Assembly: GCF_943914015.1 (NCBI RefSeq)
Contig: NZ_CALUAK010000066.1
Location: forward strand, 1-14,320
Source: an uncultured Corynebacterium sp.
GTDB lineage: Bacteria; Actinomycetota; Actinomycetes; Mycobacteriales; Mycobacteriaceae
Length of the DNA stretch: 14,320 bases
Direction: 5' to 3'
The notes beneath the pieces were generated by a model. The model saw only the letters and a program-made list of their open reading frames with translations, was not told the origin of the DNA and made no database searches. Position numbers and translations under genes: made by a program. This document shows, piece by piece, positions 1 through 6,493 of the stretch; the first letter of the stretch is position 1, and each line of letters starts with the position of its first letter.

Positions 1-1
1 T

Positions 2-637
2 AACTCCCCGAACAACCCCTCCGGTGAAGTTCTCACTGTGGAGCAGCTGCGTGAGTACGTGGCCGATGTGCGTGAGCGGGGAGCCATCCTTGTCAGCGAC
101 GAGTGCTACCTGGGGATGGGATGGACGGACAAGAAGCCCGTGTCCATCCTCGATCCCGCCGTTTGCGATGGTGACCACACGGGGCTTCTTGCTATTCATT
201 CACTGTCCAAGACATCAAATCTCGCCGGCTACCGCTCCGGTTTCGTCGTGGGGGACAAGGATCTCATCGACGAGCTGACGCTCATCCGCAAGCACAGCGG
301 TTTCATGATGCCGTATCCGGTGCAGTACGCGACGATTGCTGCTCTGAATGACGATGAGCAGGAGTCCTTCCAGAAGGCACGCTATTTTGCCCGTCGTAAG
401 CTTCTCGCTGAGGCGCTTACCGCTGCGGGGCTCACCATTGACCATTCGGATGCAGGCCTGTATCTGTGGGTAACCCGCGGGGAAAACTGCTGGGATACCG
501 CACGGTGGTTTGCCGAGCGTGGTCTTCTCGTCACTCCCGGCGACTTCTATGGCCCCGCAGGTAATGAGCACGTCCGTATTGCGATGACGATCACGGATGA
601 GGACGCGATCGCTGCCGCCAAGCGTTTGCGCAGTTAG
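2..637 (+). CDS. dapC: N-succinyldiaminopimelate aminotransferase, C-terminal part (5' end outside window)
   Basis: PLP-dependent class I aminotransferase. It would transfer the amino group of glutamate to N-succinyl-2-amino-6-ketopimelate in the succinylase branch of diaminopimelate and lysine synthesis, in the cytosol. The reading frame is open from base 2, and 211 codons are visible. The fragment opens with the class I hallmark NSPNNPSG. The PLP-contacting Asp lies in LVSDECY. The Schiff-base lysine lies in HSLSKTSNLAGYR (lysine codon at 209-211). The late VRIAMT segment carries the arginine expected to bind the substrate carboxylate. Relatives are roughly 360-370 residues, so about 150 N-terminal residues lie outside the window. 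The neighbouring dapD and dapE genes favour DapC over other class I aminotransferases; the sequence alone would also allow a related enzyme. A GtrA-family gene follows after 14 bases, probably co-transcribed. Confidence 0.85.
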   Translation, partial: NSPNNPSGEVLTVEQLREYVADVRERGAILVSDECYLGMGWTDKKPVSILDPAVCDGDHTGLLAIHSLSKTSNLAGYRSGFVVGDKDLIDELTLIRKHSGFMMPYPVQYATIAALNDDEQESFQKARYFARRKLLAEALTAAGLTIDHSDAGLYLWVTRGENCWDTARWFAERGLLVTPGDFYGPAGNEHVRIAMTITDEDAIAAAKRLRS

Positions 638-651
638 TCGGAGAGACCGTC

Positions 652-1185
652 ATGCCAAGCACTCGTGTATCCACCAATATCCGTGAATTTCTCAAATTCG
701 GAATTGTTGGTGGATCAGGAACCCTCGTTAACTTCTTTGTGGTGTGGGTCCTGCATAGGTTTACGTCCCTGGATCAGGATCAGGTTGTCGCCAATCTTTT
801 CGGCACGCCGTTCAATATTCGCTGGTACCACGTGATGATTACCATCGCGTTCCTCGTGGCTAATACCTGGAACTATCAGCTCAACCGTTTTTGGACATTC
901 AAGGACAAGACCGTCGGCTGGTTCCGTGGCTACTGGAAGTTCCTGCTCACCGGCATCGGTGCGCTCGTAGTGAGCCAGGTGGTCGCGACGTTGCTGATGA
1001 ATCCGACCTCGCCTATCGCCTTGCCACCGCACATCTTCGATGACACCACAGGCTTCCGTACCCGCGTCTACTGGGCAAACGCCATCTCCGTGCTCGCCGC
1101 GATGCCCATCAATTTCATCATCAATAAGTTGTGGACATTCCGGAACAAATCGGTCACTGTCGTCCACTCGGCAGATCCCCAGTAG
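652..1185 (+). CDS. GtrA-family four-helix membrane protein
   Basis: Small integral membrane protein of 177 residues. GtrA relatives act in moving or presenting polyprenyl-linked sugars across the membrane for cell-envelope glycan synthesis; the substrate here is unknown. Predicted helices lie near residues 15-36, 58-72, 95-116 and 141-160. The family's signature appears twice: LNRFWTFKDK (78-86) after helix 2 and INKLWTFRNK (157-166) after helix 4, which gives a pseudo-twofold layout. The ATG at 652 is preceded by GGAGAG (640-645) at a six-base spacing, and dapC ends 14 bases upstream, so the two are probably co-transcribed. The link to dapC may be only positional. In related actinobacteria GtrA-like proteins have been tied to arabinogalactan assembly; I infer, but cannot show, a similar role. 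Confidence 0.85.
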   Translation: MPSTRVSTNIREFLKFGIVGGSGTLVNFFVVWVLHRFTSLDQDQVVANLFGTPFNIRWYHVMITIAFLVANTWNYQLNRFWTFKDKTVGWFRGYWKFLLTGIGALVVSQVVATLLMNPTSPIALPPHIFDDTTGFRTRVYWANAISVLAAMPINFIINKLWTFRNKSVTVVHSADPQ

Positions 1186-1226
1186 GTTTTCTCGTCTGCG
1201 TTACCGCGCAGACAGCTAATAAAAGC

Positions 1227-1256
1227 ACCGCTGGCCTTCTTTTGAAGGCGAGCGGT
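1227..1256. terminator. Bidirectional hairpin terminator between convergent units
   Basis: ACCGCT and GCCTTC pair with GAAGGC and AGCGGT around a TTTT loop, with one G-G mismatch in the stem. On the minus strand the hairpin is followed by GCTTTTATT, a U-rich tail that fits an intrinsic terminator for the minus-strand unit ending at 1277. On the plus strand only TT follows, so termination after the GtrA gene is weaker. A second hairpin just upstream (GTCTGCG 1194-1200 with CGCAGAC 1207-1213) has no U tract. Confidence 0.7.
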
Positions 1257-1276
1257 TTCGCTGTGGAATCTAAGAA

Positions 1277-1456
1277 TTAGTCCCCGTTGGCGCCCCTCGT
1301 CTTTGCGTGGTTGACGAGGAACGCAGCTACGGCAGTAAGAACAACGAGAATGACAAATCCCAGCGCCGACCTATGCGCGATAGCGACATAAACGGAGATA
1401 GCAAGTCCAAAAAGCGCTACGACAGCTGCATTAGCAGAGATGGTGGTGCGTGGCAT
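1277..1456 (-). CDS. Small two-helix membrane protein, 59 residues, function unknown
   Basis: I do not recognise a family. The 59-residue product has two hydrophobic stretches, about residues 9-27 and 31-48, separated by a short polar turn (AHRS), and a charged tail ending NHAKTRGANGD. It probably sits in the cytoplasmic membrane as a helical hairpin. Starts further upstream are possible, but AGGAGG lies exactly six bases before the ATG at 1456-1454. The other in-frame ATG at 1462 abuts the AGGAGG and would have no spacing. The gene begins 20 bases after the stop codon of the upstream amino-acid permease and ends before a terminator, so it is the last cistron of that transcript. A partner or accessory subunit of the permease is possible but is only inferred from position. 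Confidence 0.7.
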   Translation of the reverse strand: MPRTTISANAAVVALFGLAISVYVAIAHRSALGFVILVVLTAVAAFLVNHAKTRGANGD

Positions 1457-1462
1457 TGTCAT

Positions 1463-1468
1463 CCTCCT
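1463..1468 (-). promoter_or_regulatory. Ribosome binding site deciding the start of the 59-residue membrane protein
   Basis: On the minus strand AGGAGG is followed by ATGACAATG. The first ATG touches the Shine-Dalgarno element, while the second is six bases away. This supports the second ATG (1456-1454) as the start. It also shows the small gene has its own strong initiation site rather than depending on read-through from the permease stop. Confidence 0.75.
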
Positions 1469-1476
1469 TGGTGCTT

Positions 1477-2889
1477 TTAGACGTGTTCTGGCAGTGGTGC
1501 CTTTTCCCACGGGTTGAGGCCACGCGCCCTGGAGTTTACAAGACTTGATACGAAGAGGATTGCAAACATGACGGCCGCGGAGATGAGCTGTACGCGGGCG
1601 GATGCGTCGCTAAGCATGAGAATGGCCAGTAACACGAAGGCCACAAGCGCTGCCCAGTTGAGGTACGGATGGGCCCACATGCGGATGGGCAGGTCGTACT
1701 TCTGCTCCAGGCGTGGACGCAGACGCAGCTCCGACACAGTGATGAACACCCACACAATGAGCAGCGAGGCACCGGCAGCGTTCAGCATGAACGTGAGAAC
1801 GGCTGCAGCGTCAATGTAGTTCAAGACCACCATGATGAGCGACAAGATGATGGACAGGGTAATCGCGGCTGTCGGAACACCGCGGTGGTTGACCTTGGTG
1901 AAGATCGACGGTGCATCGTGGCGCTGGGCAAGCGAGAACATCATGCGGCTAGAGGCGTAGATCTGCGCATTGAAGGCACTGAGCAGGGCCAGCGTGATAA
2001 CGACCTCCATGAATGTCACCACACCAGGGATGCCTGCGAGAGCAAGTATCTTGGTGAAGGGGCTGTCGGCTGCGGAATCAGCAGCGCCGATTTCTGAGTA
2101 GGGAAGCAGCAGCGTGATGATGGCCACGGAACCGAGGTAAAACACGAACACGCGAGTGATGGTGGAGCGCACGGCGTTGACGAGGGACTTCTTCGGATCC
2201 TCCGACTCCGCAGACGCAATGGCGACAACCTCAATGCCACCGAAGGCGAATGCTACGGCAAGCAGTGCGCTGGCAATGCCGGCAACACCGTTCGGGGTGA
2301 AGCCGGATTCCTGCACGTTGTGCAGGCCGATGAAGCTGTTTCCGGGCAGGAGCCCGAAGATGAGCAAAACGCCGATGACGAGGAACGCGACAAGGACGGC
2401 GACCTTCACAAAGGCAAACCAAAACTCGAACTCGCCGAAGGCGCGTACACGAAGCAGGTTTACGAGGCCGAAGAACAACACGAAGATGAGCGCGGGAATC
2501 CACGGCGAGACGTTGAACCACGCTGCGACAAATGCCGATGCGCCGGTGATCTCAGCGCCGAGCACGGCGACGGTAGCCAGCCAGTAAATCCACCCCTGCG
2601 TGAACCCGGCCCAGCGGCCGATGGCGTGCTCCGCGTACTCGGAAAAGGAACCCGAGGCCGGAATGACGGTACCCATCTCGCCGAGCATCTGCATGATGAG
2701 AATCGCCATGATGCCGGCGAGGATGTAGGCAACAAGTGCCGAAGGACCAGCGGCCTGGATGGCAACGCCGGTGCCGAGGAAGAGACCAGCACCGATGGTG
2801 GAGCCGAGGCCCATCATCGTCAGGTGGCGGACCTTCAGGCCACTTCCAAGCTGTGGTGCTGCTTCCGTGTCGTGAGCAGGGGTGGACAT
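1477..2889 (-). CDS. AroP/GabP-like amino-acid permease (APC superfamily), first copy
   Basis: Proton-coupled amino-acid importer of the cytoplasmic membrane, 470 residues, with the hydrophobic pattern of about 12 helices. Family marks include RHLTMMGLGSTIGAGLFLG near residues 21-39 (unwound helix 1 that binds the substrate backbone), MLGEMGTVIPASGSFSEYA, AFAFGGIEVVAIASAES and SAFNAQIYASSRMMFSLA. It is a close paralogue of the permease at 3898-5355. Overall motifs fit the AroP/PheP/GabP group; the exact substrate cannot be read from the sequence. The ATG at 2889 follows the dapD stop by 15 bases, with only a loose AAAGAAAG element before it, so it is probably translated from a dapD transcript. 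Downstream is a 59-residue membrane protein. Confidence 0.88.
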   Translation of the reverse strand: MSTPAHDTEAAPQLGSGLKVRHLTMMGLGSTIGAGLFLGTGVAIQAAGPSALVAYILAGIMAILIMQMLGEMGTVIPASGSFSEYAEHAIGRWAGFTQGWIYWLATVAVLGAEITGASAFVAAWFNVSPWIPALIFVLFFGLVNLLRVRAFGEFEFWFAFVKVAVLVAFLVIGVLLIFGLLPGNSFIGLHNVQESGFTPNGVAGIASALLAVAFAFGGIEVVAIASAESEDPKKSLVNAVRSTITRVFVFYLGSVAIITLLLPYSEIGAADSAADSPFTKILALAGIPGVVTFMEVVITLALLSAFNAQIYASSRMMFSLAQRHDAPSIFTKVNHRGVPTAAITLSIILSLIMVVLNYIDAAAVLTFMLNAAGASLLIVWVFITVSELRLRPRLEQKYDLPIRMWAHPYLNWAALVAFVLLAILMLSDASARVQLISAAVMFAILFVSSLVNSRARGLNPWEKAPLPEHV

Positions 2890-2904
2890 GAAATAATTCT
2901 TTCT

Positions 2905-3831
2905 TTAGTTCTTGTGGAGTGAATCGTTCAGAGCAACGGCGGATGTCTTCCACGGGACGACCTCGATTGCCCCGTTGAGCGAGTTGCGGCGGAACAGCAT
3001 GTTGGACTTGCCCGACAGGGTTGCGGCCTTGACAGGTTCGCCGTCGACAAGCACCTTGGAGCCGGCCGTGACGTACAGGCCGGCCTCAACCGCGCAGTCG
3101 TCGCCAAGCGCAATACCGAGGCCCGAGTTAGCACCGAGGAGGCAGCGCTTGCCCAAGCGGACGCGCTCCTTGCCACCACCGGAAAGCGTGCCCATGGTGG
3201 ACGCGCCACCACCGATGTCGGTCTGATCGTCGACGATGACGCCCTGGGAGACGCGACCCTCAACCATCGAGGCACCGAGGGTGCCGGCGTTGTAGTTCAC
3301 AAAGCCTTCGTGCATAACGGTGGTTCCCTCCGCGAGGTGGGCACCGAGGCGGATGCGGTCGGCGTTGCCGATGCGCACACCGGACGGGACGACGTAATCG
3401 ACCATGCGCGGGAACTTATCGATGAGGAAGATGATGACCTGTCCCTGGCCTCGCTGCTGTAGCTTGGCGCGGGTGAGCTCAAAACCCTCCGGCAGGCAGG
3501 GGCCAAAGTTGGTCCAAACCACGTTATTGAGCACGCCGAAAATGCCGTCGAGGTTGATCTCGTTGGGCTTTACCGCGCGGGCCGACAGTAGGTGCAGCCG
3601 GAGGAACGCGTCGTACGTATCGGCCGGCGGCTGAGACAGGTCCTCGATGGTGCATTCGTAGGGGACGCGTTCAACCTGGCGGTCGGCGTCAGTAAAGGTG
3701 AGCTTTTCGACGCTCTCCTTGTCACCGCCTCCGATCGGGTCCGGGTACCACACATCAAGAACAGTTCCTGCGGTTTTCTCCGCGGTGGATACGGTCGCAA
3801 TGCCCCACGCATGGGCAGAACTAATGGTCAC
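2905..3831 (-). CDS. dapD: 2,3,4,5-tetrahydropyridine-2,6-dicarboxylate N-succinyltransferase
   Basis: Catalyses succinyl transfer from succinyl-CoA to tetrahydrodipicolinate, the first step of the succinylase route to meso-diaminopimelate, in the cytosol as a trimer. The 308 residues match the actinobacterial DapD form of about 315 residues. After an alpha/beta N-terminal domain (1-150) comes a left-handed beta helix of hexapeptide repeats (about 150-262). VMHEGFVNYNAGTLG (172-186) holds Glu175, equivalent to the proposed catalytic glutamate of the mycobacterial enzyme. DIGGGASTMGTLSGGG (205-220) and LLGANSGLGI (231-240) form CoA- and substrate-binding turns. The C-terminal LSGKSNMLFRRNSLNG segment is also typical. 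The start is GTG (3831-3829), with GAAGGAG ten bases upstream. The permease gene begins 15 bases after its stop, and an upstream paralogue lies at 5508-6419. Confidence 0.93.
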   Translation of the reverse strand: MTISSAHAWGIATVSTAEKTAGTVLDVWYPDPIGGGDKESVEKLTFTDADRQVERVPYECTIEDLSQPPADTYDAFLRLHLLSARAVKPNEINLDGIFGVLNNVVWTNFGPCLPEGFELTRAKLQQRGQGQVIIFLIDKFPRMVDYVVPSGVRIGNADRIRLGAHLAEGTTVMHEGFVNYNAGTLGASMVEGRVSQGVIVDDQTDIGGGASTMGTLSGGGKERVRLGKRCLLGANSGLGIALGDDCAVEAGLYVTAGSKVLVDGEPVKAATLSGKSNMLFRRNSLNGAIEVVPWKTSAVALNDSLHKN

Positions 3832-3854
3832 GGTGGACTAGCTCCTTCATCTTT

Positions 3855-3882
3855 TTGTTAGGAAAGTTACACGGAAATTCAA
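3855..3882 (-). promoter_or_regulatory. Possible dapD promoter in the aroP-dapD gap
   Basis: On the minus strand TTGAAT (3882-3877) lies 16 bases before TAACAA (3860-3855), and the AAGGAG-type site and GTG start of dapD follow. This fits a sigma-A-like promoter with a short leader. The alternative TAACTT within the spacer is also TANNNT-like. The upstream aroP transcript may also read through. Confidence 0.4.
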
Positions 3883-3885
3883 GCG

Positions 3886-3900
3886 TAACACCGAGTGTTA
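3886..3900 (-). repeat. Short inverted repeat overlapping the aroP stop codon
   Basis: TAACAC (3886-3891) and GTGTTA (3895-3900) are exact inverted copies with a CGA spacer; the TTA of the aroP stop codon is part of the right arm. It lies just upstream of the candidate dapD promoter. No T tract follows on the minus strand, so an operator is as likely as a hairpin terminator. Confidence 0.4.
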
Positions 3901-5355
3901 GGCCTTGCGGTTTCGCTTACGGTAGCGAGGTTCGGAATCCCTCGACCATCGTCGGGTGATGAAAGCAAGCAACAAAATGAGTGCGGACATCACACAGAGA
4001 GCAAACAGCTGTTGGCGGGCACCAGCGTCGAAAAGCATGAGAAGAACGATGACGACAAGGATGCCGAACGTCGCCCAGCCCGTGTAGGGGTGGCCGGGCA
4101 TGTGCACCTCGGTGAGCTCACCAGAGGCCTTAAGCTGCGGGTGCAGCTTGATCCACGACAGGGCAATGGTGCCCCAAACGACGATGAGGATGCCACCGAC
4201 AGCGTTGAGCAGGAACTGCAGAAGTCCCGGCGGGTTCCAGAACTGCAGTCCGACTGAGACGAAGGCGAAAATCATAGAGAGGATGACCGAGTTCATCGGA
4301 ACCCCGTGCCGGTTGGTGACACCGAGGATTGCCGGTGCGTCGTCCCGGGTGGCCAAGGAGTATGCCAGACGCGAGGAAGCGTAAATCTGCGCGTTGAATG
4401 CGCTGAGCAGCGCGAAGACGATGACCACTTCCATGATGCCTACGACACCCGGAATATTGGCCATTGCCAGAATCCGGGTGAAGGGGCTTTCTGCTGCTGT
4501 GTCGGCACCGGAGATATCGCTAAACGGCAACAGGAAGCAGATAACCATAACGCTGCCCAGGTAGAACACAGAGATACGCCAGATGGTGGACCGCACGGCG
4601 ACGGAGATGGAACGTACCGGGTCTGCCGATTCAGCGGCGGCGATCGTGACGATCTCGATACCGCCGAAAGCGAAGGCTACCGCAAGAAGACCAGCTGCAA
4701 GTCCGGGAAGACCATTGGGGAGAAACCCGGATTCGCGGATGTGCTGCGCGCCGATGTACTCGGTGCCGGGGAGAAGGCCGAAGATGAGGAGGATACCGAT
4801 GATGAGGAAGATGCCGATGACGGCAACCTTGATGAACGCAAACCAGAACTCAAATTCGCCGAACCCCTTCACCTGCATGAGGTTCACCACGGCGAAGAAG
4901 ACAACGCAGATCAACGCGGGTATCCACGGGTCGACCCCGAACCACGATGCCATGATTGCCGAGGCGCCTGTCATTTCCGCGCCGAGAACCATGATGAGCA
5001 TGAACCAGTAGAGCCAGCCGAGGTAGAAACCTGCCCAGCGTCCGAAGGCCATCTCCGCGTAGACGGAGAAGGAACCGGATGCGGGGCGTGCCGCACCGAG
5101 CTCACCGAGCATCTGCATAGCGCCAATGACCAACAGTCCGGCGACAATATAAGCCAGCAAAACCGAGGGACCCGCGGTTTGGATGCCGACACCCGTGCCG
5201 AGGAAAAGCCCTGCGCCAATGGCTGAGCCGAGGCCCATCATGGTCAGGTGACGGACTTGCAACCCCGATCCCAGCTGTGAGGATGTGGTCGCGCCGGTGC
5301 TCCCTGGGGAGCCTCCTGACGCGGGCGGTTGCTGCTTATTATTTGTCGATGCCAT
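3898..5355 (-). CDS. aroP: AroP-type aromatic amino-acid permease, second copy
   Basis: Probable proton-driven importer for aromatic amino acids in the cytoplasmic membrane; 485 residues, about 12 helices. Diagnostic stretches are RHLTMMGLGSAIGAGLFLG near residue 35, LGELGAARPASGSFSVYAE, WLYWFMLIMVLGAEMTGA, AFAFGGIEIVTIAAAES and SVGLQFWNPPGLLQFLLNA. These agree well with my memory of Corynebacterium glutamicum AroP, which also lies next to dapD. The N-terminus has an extra polar Ser/Gly/Thr-rich stretch of about 28 residues before the conserved LGSGLQVRHL; the C-terminus is very basic. The ATG at 5355 has no Shine-Dalgarno site but has TAGAAT six bases upstream, consistent with a leaderless transcript. 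dapD follows after 66 bases. Specificity for aromatics is inferred by similarity. Confidence 0.87.
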   Translation of the reverse strand: MASTNNKQQPPASGGSPGSTGATTSSQLGSGLQVRHLTMMGLGSAIGAGLFLGTGVGIQTAGPSVLLAYIVAGLLVIGAMQMLGELGAARPASGSFSVYAEMAFGRWAGFYLGWLYWFMLIMVLGAEMTGASAIMASWFGVDPWIPALICVVFFAVVNLMQVKGFGEFEFWFAFIKVAVIGIFLIIGILLIFGLLPGTEYIGAQHIRESGFLPNGLPGLAAGLLAVAFAFGGIEIVTIAAAESADPVRSISVAVRSTIWRISVFYLGSVMVICFLLPFSDISGADTAAESPFTRILAMANIPGVVGIMEVVIVFALLSAFNAQIYASSRLAYSLATRDDAPAILGVTNRHGVPMNSVILSMIFAFVSVGLQFWNPPGLLQFLLNAVGGILIVVWGTIALSWIKLHPQLKASGELTEVHMPGHPYTGWATFGILVVIVLLMLFDAGARQQLFALCVMSALILLLAFITRRWSRDSEPRYRKRNRKA

Positions 5356-5361
5356 GCTGGG

Positions 5362-5367
5362 ATTCTA
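5362..5367 (-). promoter_or_regulatory. -10 element of aroP, leaderless arrangement
   Basis: On the minus strand TAGAAT is followed by CCCAGC and then the ATG of aroP. Transcription would start at or next to the start codon. Only weak -35 candidates (for example GTGTGA 16 bases upstream) are present, as is common in corynebacteria. Confidence 0.55.
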
Positions 5368-5446
5368 AGCGCTTGAGGCTATCTCACACTACAGACGGGG
5401 GTAGCCGGGAGGGGGAAACTATTGTTCGAAGTAGTCTCGGTTATGG

Positions 5447-5486
5447 TACGGCACTTTTTAGCGGCTTACCGCTGGTAGGTGCCGTA
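5447..5486 (-). terminator. Nested hairpin downstream of the DapD paralogue
   Basis: TACGGCAC (5447-5454) pairs exactly with GTGCCGTA (5479-5486). Inside the loop AGCGG (5460-5464) pairs with CCGCT (5469-5473). It lies 21 bases past the stop of the minus-strand gene ending at 5508 and upstream of the aroP promoter. It has no following U tract on either strand, so it may be a non-canonical terminator, an mRNA-stabilising hairpin or an operator. Confidence 0.4.
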
Positions 5487-5507
5487 AAACAGGGGCAAAA
5501 ATGACGG

Positions 5508-6419
5508 TTAAACGTGGGTAGCAGCCAGGACCGGTGCTCCCATTGGGTGAGAAATCGACCAGTTTGGCTCGAGAACGGGGCCGAGAGGACGAGGGGTATC
5601 GGATTCGCCGAAGCGAACGATCGTGTCCGGAGTGATGGTCAGCCCGGGCGCAATGTGGCAGTTATCGCCAATCGAAACACCGATAACCGTGGCGTTCTCA
5701 CCGACTCGGCAATTTCGTCCGACGTACATGGAGGGGCGAACGCCATTGACCGCAGGGGAGAGGGCAGAAGAACCCAATGCCATCGTTGATCCTTCGCCGA
5801 CAGTCACGCCGGAGGTGAGACGTCCCTCAATGCGGTCTGGGCCGTAGGTTCCTGCGTTGAAGGAGACAAATCCCTCGCGCAAAACCAACGTGCCCTCCGT
5901 CAGGTATGCCCCAAGACGGACGCGCTCTGCTTCGGCGATCTGTACGCCGGAGGGAACAACATAGTCCAGCATGCGCGGGATCTTCTCTACACCATAGACG
6001 TGGATGAGCCCGCGGGCGCGGAGAGTCGTGCGAACAAATTCAAAGTTGTCGGGAAGGCACGGTCCCTTGTTCGTCCACACCGCAAGCGCAAGCGCGTCGA
6101 TAAGCCCTTCCACACTGATCGAGCCGGGAACCACCAGCCGATGGGAGAGAAGGTGCAAGCGCAGGTACGCATCGTGCGCATCGATGACGGGTTTGCTGAG
6201 ATCGGAAATACATGTTTCAACTGCTACCTGCTCAACCATGCGATCCTTATCGATATAGACCAGGTTGAGGAGGCGCGGAGTCAGATCGCTCGCGCCCAAA
6301 CGTCGCGTCCCAGATCGTTTCGGCTGTGCCAGTTGTGGCTGTGGGTACCACGTGTCCAGGACTGTCCCATCTGCTGCGATGTTAGCGATCCCTACGGCTC
6401 GTGCACCTTGAATTGTCAT
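5508..6419 (-). CDS. DapD-like succinyltransferase paralogue with altered CoA-side loops
   Basis: Left-handed beta-helix protein of 303 residues, clearly related to DapD. It shares VLDTWYP (20-26), AYLRLHLLSHR (84-94), VWTNKGPCLP (114-123), PRMLDYVVPSGVQI (148-161) and EGTLVLREGFVSFNAGT (175-191), including Glu182 at the place of the catalytic glutamate. It departs strongly after residue 205. The DIGGGASTMGTLSGGG and LLGANSGLGI segments are replaced by TMALGSSALSPAVNG and RVGENATVIGV. The C-terminal NMLFRRNSLNG motif is absent. It may act on another substrate, modulate DapD as a mixed trimer, or be inactive. The MTIQ start (6419) matches the dapD start; a longer frame from 6458 would add 13 residues without similarity. 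TAAGCT seven bases upstream suggests a leaderless transcript divergent from dapE. Confidence 0.85.
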   Translation of the reverse strand: MTIQGARAVGIANIAADGTVLDTWYPQPQLAQPKRSGTRRLGASDLTPRLLNLVYIDKDRMVEQVAVETCISDLSKPVIDAHDAYLRLHLLSHRLVVPGSISVEGLIDALALAVWTNKGPCLPDNFEFVRTTLRARGLIHVYGVEKIPRMLDYVVPSGVQIAEAERVRLGAYLTEGTLVLREGFVSFNAGTYGPDRIEGRLTSGVTVGEGSTMALGSSALSPAVNGVRPSMYVGRNCRVGENATVIGVSIGDNCHIAPGLTITPDTIVRFGESDTPRPLGPVLEPNWSISHPMGAPVLAATHV

Positions 6420-6426
6420 GGTTCCT

Positions 6427-6432
6427 AGCTTA
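6427..6432 (-). promoter_or_regulatory. -10 element of the DapD paralogue
   Basis: On the minus strand TAAGCT is followed by AGGAACC and the ATG at 6419, giving a start at or near the first codon. TTAGCG 17 bases upstream is a poor -35. The embedded AGGA is only three bases from the ATG, too close for a good ribosome binding site. The dapE promoter lies 50 bases away on the other strand. Confidence 0.45.
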
Positions 6433-6481
6433 TCCGACCGCTTCCAATCCGCTAACATCTGGTCTCCCCTCGAGGCTGCGG

Positions 6482-6487
6482 TAGCAT
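6482..6487 (+). promoter_or_regulatory. -10 element of dapE, leaderless arrangement
   Basis: TAGCAT followed by AGCGAC and the ATG at 6494. The six-base gap puts the transcription start at the start codon, and no Shine-Dalgarno sequence is present between. No convincing -35 is seen. Confidence 0.55.
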
Positions 6488-6493
6488 AGCGAC

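Noticed and set aside
4306..5226. A 306-codon plus-strand open frame antisense to aroP
   Set aside because: Its composition is extremely rich in Asp, Glu, Gly and Arg, as expected when the complement of hydrophobic membrane-helix codons is read. No ribosome site or known motif.
6420..6458. A 13-residue extension of the DapD paralogue from the ATG at 6458
   Set aside because: Similarity to dapD begins at MTIQGARAVGIA, and the extension overlaps the TAAGCT -10 element.
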